Positions 1 through 5,112 of a stretch of 7,206 nucleotides of DNA are shown in pieces. The first letter of the stretch is position 1; every line of letters begins with the position of its first letter. The DNA is taken from assembly GCA_013812565.1 (NCBI GenBank), contig JACCTF010000453.1, forward strand, positions 1 through 7,206, written 5' to 3'. This DNA is from Pyrinomonadaceae bacterium (lineage in GTDB: Bacteria > Acidobacteriota > Blastocatellia > Pyrinomonadales > Pyrinomonadaceae). The notes beneath the pieces are model-generated. The model saw only the letters and a program-made list of their open reading frames with translations, did not search any database and was not told where the DNA came from. A program made the position numbers and the translations under genes.

Positions 1-1
1 C

Positions 2-1147
2 TTATAAATTGATTCCAAACAGTGCCGACGATTCTTCGTTTATAGAAGCATCGTGTTCAATCACGTTGTATAAAGTTGTCCGCTCAACCGGCGTGAATCC
101 TTCACGGCGGATGCGCGCGCGCAATTCTGCTGCAGGAACATATGAACCGTGGCATGCGCCCGCGCTCCGGGATATTCTTTCTTCGATCAACGTCCCGCCG
201 ATGTCATCTGCGCCGCAGTGAAGCGATTGCACTGCCTCATCAAGGCCGCGTTTGACCCAGGCGACTGCTTGTATATGCGGCAGTTTATCGCGGAATAGAA
301 GACGTGCGGCGGCCGTCACGTTCATCGTCTCGCGCGTCTGCGGACTTTGCAAACCGCGACGAATCGCAATCGGCGCACGCGTTGCGACAAAGGGCAGTTG
401 AATAAATTCGGTGAATCCGCCGGTGCGGCGTTGCACGGCTTGAAGGCGCAAAAGGTGTTCGGCTCGCTCGTCCATCGTTTCAATATGTCCGTACATCATC
501 GTCGAAGTTGTTCGCACTCCCGCGCGGTGCGCCGTCTCAACAATCTCACACCACTCGTCGCTCATCACCTTCTCATTGCACAAGCGCTGTCGCACACTGT
601 CAACTAAAATCTCGGCGGCTGTGCCCGGCATCGAACCAAGCCCCGCCGTTCGCAGTCGCTCGATGATGTGTGCATATGAATCTCCGGTTCGCTCATGAAG
701 AAAAGCAATCTCCTCCGGCGAAAAGGCGTGCACATGAATATGCGGAAAAGCTCGTTTCGTTTCATGGACCAGTTCGTAGTAAAACTCCACGGGAGTCTTC
801 AAGTCTAGCCCGCCCTGAATCGTGACTTCGGTGATGCCGTAAGACAGGTGGCGCGCGATGTGGTCGAGACATTGGTCAAGCGTCATTCGGTAAGCGTCCG
901 CTTCATGCTCGCTACGCCTGAAATTGCAGAAGCCGCAATGCTGCACACAGACATTGGTCCAGTTGAGGTTCAAGTTGACAACGTACGTCACGCGCGTTCC
1001 CCATAAAGCGCGTTTCAATTCATCCGCCGCTTGGTACATCTGACGGCACACTCCATCATCACCGACAGCAAGAAGCGCCGCGAGGTCTGCACGCGAGAGA
1101 TCGTCGCCCTTGCTACTGCTTTCAATGATACGGTCTATCTCGCTCAC
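2..1147 (-). CDS. cofH: CofH: FO synthase subunit 2 (F420 biosynthesis radical SAM enzyme)
   Basis: Radical SAM enzyme that, with CofG, builds the 7,8-didemethyl-8-hydroxy-5-deazariboflavin (FO) chromophore of coenzyme F420; CofH joins a tyrosine-derived radical to the ribityl-diaminouracil substrate. The 381 residues match the family length. The Fe4S4-binding motif CxxxCxxC is at C67-C71-C74, after VTYVVNLNLNWTNVC. Further CofH-like signatures are TIQGG (about 109-113), HAFSPEEI, GLGSMPGTAAEI, QLPFVA and, near the C-terminus, GADDIGGTLIEERISRSAGA and VERTTLYNVI. The related MqnC and MqnE enzymes were considered, but the GGTLIEE...SRSAGA...HG block fits CofH better. The start is GTG: an in-frame TGA lies 12 codons upstream with no ATG between, and GGGA sits about 8 bases before it. 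The gene ends 2 bases from the window edge. It follows plsY by 79 bp. No cofG partner is visible here. Confidence 0.88.
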   Translation of the reverse strand: MSEIDRIIESSSKGDDLSRADLAALLAVGDDGVCRQMYQAADELKRALWGTRVTYVVNLNLNWTNVCVQHCGFCNFRRSEHEADAYRMTLDQCLDHIARHLSYGITEVTIQGGLDLKTPVEFYYELVHETKRAFPHIHVHAFSPEEIAFLHERTGDSYAHIIERLRTAGLGSMPGTAAEILVDSVRQRLCNEKVMSDEWCEIVETAHRAGVRTTSTMMYGHIETMDERAEHLLRLQAVQRRTGGFTEFIQLPFVATRAPIAIRRGLQSPQTRETMNVTAAARLLFRDKLPHIQAVAWVKRGLDEAVQSLHCGADDIGGTLIEERISRSAGACHGSYVPAAELRARIRREGFTPVERTTLYNVIEHDASINEESSALFGINL

Positions 1148-1212
1148 AATTTCGTTTCCCAGTTTGGTTGTAACACCATATCCTCAAACTCGCCGCGAAG
1201 CGGTCGCATCAT
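1144..1212 (-). CDS. possible 22-codon ORF overlapping the cofH start
   Basis: A short frame (ATG ATG CGA CCG ...) fills most of the plsY-cofH gap. It begins 15 bases after the plsY stop codon and ends in TGA inside the cofH start (TTGTGAGC), a 4-base GTGA overlap of the type that couples translation. The peptide begins MMRPLRGEFEDM and ends QPNWETKL. Only a weak purine stretch (GGCGAG) stands before it. I do not recognise the peptide. It may be a coupling leader or a chance frame, and its length alone cannot decide. Confidence 0.2.
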   Translation of the reverse strand: MMRPLRGEFEDMVLQPNWETKL

Positions 1213-1226
1213 CAACTCGCCATTCG

Positions 1227-1841
1227 TCAACGAAACTTATTCTCCGTGCCGCGAAGCAATCTTGCGATGTTGGCACGATGCGTGAAAACAATCAGCGCAC
1301 AGCCGAGGATTGCCGTGATGATTGTTGACCCCGGGCTTGCCGCGGATGTCGCTTTGTCGCTCAACAACCAAATCAACACAGGCAGAACTGCCGCCGCAGT
1401 GATTGAGCCGAGCGAAACATACCTGGTGGCCCACACTACACCCACGAAGACCACGCCAGCGCATGCCACGGCGAGCGGCGCGAGACCGACGAACACTCCG
1501 AGACCGGTTGCCACGCCTTTGCCGCCACGAAAGCCAAGCCATACGGGAAAGATGTGGCCCACCATCGCGGCGAGTCCAGCCAGCGCTATCCATAAACCCG
1601 CATCAGAACCCGGCGTGAGCACAGCGCGCGCTAAGATCACCCCCGCCGTACCTTTCACTGCATCAAGCAAGAGCGTCAGCAAGCCCGCCGCTTTTCCCGC
1701 ACGGCGCGATACGTTGGTCGCTCCTGTACCTCCCGACCCACTCTCGCGCACATCTGCATTCTCTCTGGCTCGTACGATTAAGTAACCAAAGGGAATCGAT
1801 CCGAGAAAGTATGCAGCTAGAATGATCAACACGGAAAGCAT
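1227..1841 (-). CDS. plsY: PlsY: acyl-phosphate:glycerol-3-phosphate acyltransferase
   Basis: Integral membrane enzyme that moves an acyl group from acyl-phosphate (made by PlsX) to the sn-1 position of glycerol-3-phosphate, giving lysophosphatidic acid, the first step of bacterial phospholipid synthesis. At 204 residues it has the normal size. The N-terminus GSIPFGYL is typical. Family motif 1 is present as SGSGGTGATN (34-43), where the more usual form is GSGNPGATN. Motif 2 is GHIFPVWLGFRGGKGVATG (95-113), and motif 3 is THRANIARLLRGTE (187-200). Hydrophobic stretches alternate with these loops, as expected for a multi-pass protein. The ATG start is fixed by a TGA codon directly before it in the same frame. 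There is no strong Shine-Dalgarno sequence. A good candidate promoter lies 53-82 bp upstream, and cofH follows 79 bp downstream, so the two may share a transcript. Confidence 0.95.
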   Translation of the reverse strand: MLSVLIILAAYFLGSIPFGYLIVRARENADVRESGSGGTGATNVSRRAGKAAGLLTLLLDAVKGTAGVILARAVLTPGSDAGLWIALAGLAAMVGHIFPVWLGFRGGKGVATGLGVFVGLAPLAVACAGVVFVGVVWATRYVSLGSITAAAVLPVLIWLLSDKATSAASPGSTIITAILGCALIVFTHRANIARLLRGTENKFR

Positions 1842-1893
1842 TCAATGCTCGCTTTGCACATGGTGGGAGGGATTTGGGGAAGAACTGCCGATG

Positions 1894-1923
1894 ACTATAA
1901 CAAGCCGACACAGCGCGCGACAA
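1894..1923 (-). promoter_or_regulatory. candidate sigma70-type promoter for plsY
   Basis: Read on the minus strand, TTGTCG (1918-1923, 4 of 6 with TTGACA) is followed by an 18-base spacer and TATAGT (1894-1899, 5 of 6 with TATAAT). It sits between the palindromic element at the cinA end and the plsY start, leaving a leader of roughly 45 bases. Position and score are good, but promoter consensus for this lineage is not known to me. Confidence 0.4.
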
Positions 1924-1930
1924 ACAAACT

Positions 1931-2013
1931 AAACGATGAACAATAAACAACTAGGAGTCAGGAGACAGAATAGAAATGGCCGCCTTATCATTCTGACTCC
2001 TGTTTCATCGTTT
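1931..2013. repeat. 83-bp palindromic intergenic element with GGAGTCA heptamers, at the cinA 3' end
   Basis: The element has perfect 10-bp terminal inverted repeats, AAACGATGAA (1931-1940) and TTCATCGTTT (2004-2013). Inside, ATTCTGACTCCTG (1990-2002) is the reverse complement of CAGGAGACAGAAT (1959-1971) at 12 of 13 positions. The left arm carries two tandem heptamers, GGAGTCA (1954-1960) and GGAGACA (1961-1967), so the right arm could pair with either copy. The right end overlaps the cinA stop codon. In the cinA transcript the hairpin is followed by a U-rich run (TTTAGTTTGTTTG), so it may also end transcription. It resembles MITE-like or heptamer-repeat elements known from other bacterial genomes, but a family link is inference. 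Confidence 0.6.
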
Positions 2014-3248
2014 CAAATCAATCTTCGCCGAAGCAGGTCTAGTGCCGCCTGCGAGGCGCGCCAGCGAATAAGTTGGCGGTCGCCGGGAAGCATCAACTTG
2101 CGATGCTCGGTGTGCGCATCATCGGCCAGCGCGATGAAGATTAAGCCGACCGGTTTCTCGGCTGTTCCGCCGCCGGGTCCAGCGACTCCTGTGACGCTGA
2201 TGCCGAAGTCCGTCCCTGCGCGAGCTTGTATTCCACGGGCCATCGCTTCGGCAACCGGCGCGCTGACGGCACCGTGCTCGCGGATCAGTTCGGCGGGAAC
2301 GCCGAGCGAGCGAATTTTAGCGTCGTTTGAATATGCAACCACGCCTTCCATGAAATAGCTGGACGAGCCGGGCACATCTGTTAACCGCTCGGCGATAAGG
2401 CCGCCGGTGCAGCTTTCGGCGACGGCGATTGTAAAACCGTTTACTGCTAATCGAAGACCGACAACCTGTTCCATCGTTTCGCCACGGAAGGCGAAGATCG
2501 CATCGCCAAGCCGCTCCTCGATCTGTCCGGCTAAACCGTCCAGCAATAGTTCAGCGTCCTGCTCTGTGCGAGCTTCGGCCGTGAGGTGTATTTCTATCTC
2601 AGTGCGATTGAAGAGAATCGTCGTTTGCGGGTTTTTGTACTGCGTATAAACCGGGGCAATGCGCTCGTCAACGGCAGACTCGCCCATCCCTGCGACGCGC
2701 AAGCTGCGACGCACCACACAGATGCCTCCGGTCTTTGCCTTTAGCTTCGGCAATACCAGCGATTCAAACATCGGGCGCATTTCGCGCGGCGGCCCAGGCA
2801 GCAACGCAAGGCTCCGGTTGTCGTGTTCAATATACATGCCGGGGGCGGTGCCGTTTGGATTATCTAAGATCTCTGCGCCTTCGATGACCATTGCTTGGCG
2901 CGAGTTGATCTCCGGCATCGTGCGTCCAAACCGCGTGAAGAACGCGCGAATTCCTTCGAGCACCTTCTCGTTCAAAAGCAACCTGCGTCCCATGGCGCGC
3001 GCCGCGACCTTTCGCGTTCGATCATCTTCTGTCGGTCCAAGTCCTCCAGTAGTTATAACAACGCGCGAGCGCCCTAAAGCCGTGCGAATCGTTTCCTCCA
3101 AACGCGCGTCGTCATCACCAACAATGGTTTTAAGTTTAACTTCGATGCCGATGCTGTTGAGTTTTTCCGTTAACCAGAGGCTGTTGGTATCGGCTCGGTC
3201 TGGGGTAAGAAGTTCTGACCCGACGGCGATGATTTCAGCAGTGATCAT
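2013..3248 (-). CDS. cinA: CinA: competence/damage-inducible protein with PncC-type NMN amidohydrolase domain
   Basis: Two-domain protein of 411 residues, the usual length of full CinA. The N-terminal part (about 4-170) is a MoCF-biosynthesis-like fold, which in characterised CinA proteins has ADP-ribose pyrophosphatase-type activity; its marks are ITTGGLGPTEDDRT (65-78), NPNGTAPGM (130-138) and LLPGPPREM (149-157). The C-terminal part (about 258-405) is the PncC domain, which deamidates nicotinamide mononucleotide to nicotinate mononucleotide in NAD salvage; its marks are VAESCTGG (276-283, with the catalytic Ser), VVAYSN (303-308), SVTGVAGPGGG (351-361) and KPVG (365-368). All key motifs are intact. 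The ATG start has only poor Shine-Dalgarno support (AGAAAACTG before it), but the residues MITAEIIAVGSELL are the normal N-terminus. The name comes from competence regulons of Gram-positive bacteria; nothing here implies competence. The 3' end overlaps a palindromic element. Confidence 0.95.
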   Translation of the reverse strand: MITAEIIAVGSELLTPDRADTNSLWLTEKLNSIGIEVKLKTIVGDDDARLEETIRTALGRSRVVITTGGLGPTEDDRTRKVAARAMGRRLLLNEKVLEGIRAFFTRFGRTMPEINSRQAMVIEGAEILDNPNGTAPGMYIEHDNRSLALLPGPPREMRPMFESLVLPKLKAKTGGICVVRRSLRVAGMGESAVDERIAPVYTQYKNPQTTILFNRTEIEIHLTAEARTEQDAELLLDGLAGQIEERLGDAIFAFRGETMEQVVGLRLAVNGFTIAVAESCTGGLIAERLTDVPGSSSYFMEGVVAYSNDAKIRSLGVPAELIREHGAVSAPVAEAMARGIQARAGTDFGISVTGVAGPGGGTAEKPVGLIFIALADDAHTEHRKLMLPGDRQLIRWRASQAALDLLRRRLI

Positions 3249-3286
3249 CAGTTTTCTATGCAGGAATGGTTAAGGTTTGGAGGGCG

Positions 3287-3309
3287 TGTGCAACGTCGTC
3301 TTTTGCACA
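3287..3309. promoter_or_regulatory. 7-bp inverted repeat upstream of cinA
   Basis: TGTGCAA (3287-3293) and TTGCACA (3303-3309) are perfect inverted copies separated by 9 bases, 39 bp before the cinA start. The spacing of about one and a half turns would suit a dimeric regulator or a small hairpin in the leader. A repeat of this size can arise by chance in a 160-bp gap. Confidence 0.2.
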
Positions 3310-3409
3310 AGCGCAGTGGACGTGAAGATGAAAGCGTCTTGATGTTCGCGTCGTAGAAATAATGTTCAATCGTCACTTGAAATATGTGGAAAAGCTGTTT
3401 CGACAACCA

Positions 3410-4237
3410 TCATGCAGTCTTTTTCTCTTCCTCGTAAACATCGCGCAGAACTTCAGCAATCGGCAGACGCTGAACGCTCGTCAATAGAGTATTGCTGGCA
3501 ACAGGTTTGTGTACGAGGTCATCCGATGCGGAAGCAGTTTCGCTCGAAGTTGCATGGGCAATTTGTGGAGAGGCTTGTGGGGAAGCGTGTAGAGGAGACT
3601 GTGCGGCAGCGACACTCAAGCGCTCACGGTTTTCAGCCAGTAACGACGCTGCGCGCGTGCGACGGGATCGTTCGAGACTGCGCACGGCAGCCATCGTCGG
3701 CGCAGCGACCGCCGGCTCTTGTTCAATCTTGCGTAGCACATTGACGTAGCGTTTTAGTAGTGGTGAGGGCACGAGGCAGCGGAGTTCGTCTCCCCGCTCA
3801 TCCTCAACTACTGATGATAAATAATTAACAGCTCGTTCGTGATCGCCGCTGCGGCTTGCGAGTGACCCAAGCGTAAAGTAAACAAGCGGTGGCGCATCTT
3901 GCATCAGATCCAAGATCCGCTCGCCGCTTTGAATAACATCTTCGATCTCAAAGCCATACCAACGTTTCTCTTCGTCGCGCAAAATGTTATGCGCTTTTTC
4001 ATAAAAATCGAAGATGCCGCCGATCTCCTGCTGCTCGGAGCGCTGCACTGCGCGCCACACAAAATAAACCACAATCGCGAAGAAGATAATCACTGGTGCA
4101 GGAATGTTCATCATCGTCATCATCGAGATGATGACAACTATAGCGAGTAACCTCTGCGTTGCTTCTTTACCTTTACTGCCCATATAACGATACCGCTTAA
4201 ACCACGCGACATTGACGGCTGGAGTGCTTTCGCCCAA
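3410..4237 (-). CDS. unrecognised membrane protein with TPR-like segment
   Basis: I do not recognise this 275-residue protein. A basic N-terminus (KRYRYMGSKGK) is followed by two close hydrophobic segments, about 29-44 (LLAIVVIISMMTMM) and 47-63 (APVIIFFAIVVYFVW), which look like a membrane hairpin. A soluble helical part follows; about 115-145 (PPLVYFTLGSLASRSGDHERAVNYL) reads like one tetratricopeptide helix pair. Residues 175-255 are rich in Ala, Ser, Gln and Pro (SPLHASPQASPQ) and are probably disordered, and the protein ends in a charged EEEKKTA tail. The longest frame starts with TTG, and an in-frame TAG stands just upstream. ATG at residue 19 (4181-4183) would give 257 residues and keep both membrane segments; neither start has a clear Shine-Dalgarno. 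A role as an inner-membrane scaffold is only inference. It lies between the dehydrogenase remnant and cinA. Confidence 0.7.
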   Translation of the reverse strand: MGESTPAVNVAWFKRYRYMGSKGKEATQRLLAIVVIISMMTMMNIPAPVIIFFAIVVYFVWRAVQRSEQQEIGGIFDFYEKAHNILRDEEKRWYGFEIEDVIQSGERILDLMQDAPPLVYFTLGSLASRSGDHERAVNYLSSVVEDERGDELRCLVPSPLLKRYVNVLRKIEQEPAVAAPTMAAVRSLERSRRTRAASLLAENRERLSVAAAQSPLHASPQASPQIAHATSSETASASDDLVHKPVASNTLLTSVQRLPIAEVLRDVYEEEKKTA

Positions 4238-4292
4238 TAAATTCTAATGCCCATCAACTTTGCTATCGCCTTGCGCGAACCAAGTTCGGGTT

Positions 4293-4570
4293 TTACTGAC
4301 GCTCGATACGGCGGCAGATAACCCTGCCCGCTTCCGTTGTTGAGAGAGAGCCGCCAAGATCACGCGTCGTTTCGCCTTGCGCAATCGATTCACAAACAGC
4401 TTTCTCAACCGCGCTGCTTGCCTCGTTAATGCCGAGGCATTCTAACATCATTGCCACAGTGAGAATAGCGCCTATCGGTTTCGCCACGGATTTTCCGGCC
4501 AAAGGTAGCGCGCTACCGTGCACCGGTTCAAAGAGAGAGATTTGGCCTGGATGAATGTTACCTGTTTCTT
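4293..4570 (-). pseudogene. 3' remnant of an isopropylmalate/isocitrate dehydrogenase-family gene
   Basis: Residues from GNIHPGQISLFEPVHGSA through AVEKAVCESI to TTRDLGGSLSTTEAGRVIC match the C-terminal quarter of the decarboxylating beta-hydroxyacid dehydrogenase family (LeuB, isocitrate and tartrate dehydrogenases). The family is normally about 330-370 residues, while only about 90 remain. The N-terminal part, with the substrate-binding arginines and catalytic Tyr/Lys/Asp residues, is absent. The frame stays open upstream to a TTG at 4655, but that part does not look like the family and overlaps the cupin gene in another frame. Two family positions have changed: HGSAP reads HGSAL, and the nucleotide-binding ANP reads AKP, which fits relaxed selection. 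It is most likely a deletion remnant. Whether the parent was LeuB or another member cannot be told from this piece. Confidence 0.75.
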
Positions 4571-4599
4571 GCTCTGCACGGTTGATGTTTGTTTTGACC

Positions 4600-4950
4600 T
4601 CAGACCCTATCCGTTTGTGTGACCGCCCCGCGATCAGATGGTGAAGTCGCTTCAACCACTGTCGCTGACTCTAAAACTTCAAACGTGTAAGTGGTATCAG
4701 CGGGTACGCAGTAGCTGTCGCCACGCCGCACCTCGAATGAATGATTATCAATGGTAATTCGCAAACTACCCTCAACAACGTAGGCAACATACTCATATGG
4801 GTTCGAGTGCTCGGGCGTTTTTGTGCCAACAGCTTCATGTTCCCACAAGCGCATCGCCATGTGTTTGCCGTTCACCAGCAATTTTTCGCCACGTCCCCCG
4901 CGCGGCGCATGTTCACCCCGCACCATCACTGTTTCCGCATGTCGCTCCAT
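4600..4950 (-). CDS. small single-domain cupin protein
   Basis: A 116-residue single cupin barrel. Cupin motif 1 is seen around PEHSNPYEYVAYVVEG (46-61), and motif 2 around RRGDSYCVPADTTYTFEV (75-92). The usual metal ligands are only partly kept: H48 and E53 are present, but the second His of HxH is N50, and the motif 2 His appears to be Tyr (about 88). Metal binding may therefore be altered or lost. The substrate is unknown; small cupins act as isomerases, dioxygenases, sugar-binding proteins or sensors. Translation signals are strong: AAGGAGG (4961-4967) lies 10 bases before the ATG and GAGG (4954-4957) lies close to it. A 12-codon ORF precedes the gene in the same frame. The dehydrogenase remnant begins about 30 bp after its stop, suggesting the two once formed a cupin-dehydrogenase pair. 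Confidence 0.8.
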   Translation of the reverse strand: MERHAETVMVRGEHAPRGGRGEKLLVNGKHMAMRLWEHEAVGTKTPEHSNPYEYVAYVVEGSLRITIDNHSFEVRRGDSYCVPADTTYTFEVLESATVVEATSPSDRGAVTQTDRV

Positions 4951-4956
4951 AATCCT

Positions 4957-4995
4957 CTATCCTCCTTGCCTAACCGCTCCTGATAACTTCAACAT
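4957..4995 (-). CDS. 12-codon leader ORF before the cupin gene
   Basis: ATG (4993-4995) is preceded by GAGGAG (5003-5008) at an ideal 7-base spacing. It encodes MLKLSGAVRQGG and stops at TAG (4957-4959), 6 bases before the cupin ATG and in the same frame. The cupin's own AAGGAGG lies inside its last codons, so ribosomes reading the leader would cover or expose that site. This suggests translational coupling or a leader-peptide control. The peptide has no run of a single amino acid that would point to classical attenuation. A one-base change could also make it an N-terminal extension of the cupin. Confidence 0.35.
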   Translation of the reverse strand: MLKLSGAVRQGG

Positions 4996-5043
4996 AAATC
5001 AACTCCTCAGAATGCTAGACAACTTTACTCACACAAGATTGGC

Positions 5044-5080
5044 AGAAGTAGCACAGACTTCAGTCTGTAGGTGTGCTTCT
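5044..5080. repeat. 37-bp imperfect palindrome (hairpin repeat) between peptidase and cupin genes
   Basis: The core ACAGACT-TC-AGTCTGT (5053-5068) is a perfect 7-bp stem with a 2-base centre. The ends AGAAG (5044-5048) and CTTCT (5076-5080) are also complementary, and the bases between them pair only partly. In RNA it would form a stem-loop. It lies downstream of the peptidase stop and in the putative leader of the cupin transcript. Short palindromes of the form GCACAGACTTCAGTCTGT look like dispersed REP-like repeats; that comparison is from memory and unverified. Confidence 0.5.
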
Positions 5081-5083
5081 CGC

Positions 5084-5111
5084 AAATTAAATTCTATACC
5101 GCTTGTGTCAA
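5084..5111 (-). promoter_or_regulatory. candidate promoter for the cupin gene
   Basis: On the minus strand a perfect TTGACA (5106-5111) lies immediately after the peptidase stop codon. The -10 is less clear: an AT-rich run follows, with TAATTT (5084-5089) at a 16-base spacing and the better match TTTAAT (5086-5091) at only 14. Transcription from here would begin just before or at the hairpin repeat, giving a structured leader of about 125 bases before the cupin. Confidence 0.35.
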
Positions 5112-5112
5112 C

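Noticed and set aside
1237..1593. A 118-codon minus-strand frame inside plsY
   Set aside because: It is an alternative frame of plsY, Arg/Trp/Gly-rich, with no independent start signal.
1246..1785. A 179-codon plus-strand open frame opposite plsY
   Set aside because: It is antisense to a gene with all three PlsY motifs. Its translation is rich in Pro, Ala, Thr and Arg with no recognisable motif, as expected for a shadow of GC-rich coding DNA.
2659..3273. A 204-codon plus-strand open frame opposite cinA
   Set aside because: It lies antisense to well-conserved CinA motifs, and its Ser/Arg-rich translation shows no domain.
4276..4294. Hairpin CGAAC-CAA-GTTCG followed by GGTTTT, resembling a plus-strand terminator
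   Set aside because: All genes here are on the minus strand, the stem is only 5 bp and the T-run is short. On the minus strand no U-tract follows.
4570..4655. The upstream part of the dehydrogenase frame as its true N-terminus
   Set aside because: It starts at a TTG with no ribosome site, overlaps the cupin coding sequence in another frame, and its residues do not resemble the dehydrogenase family.
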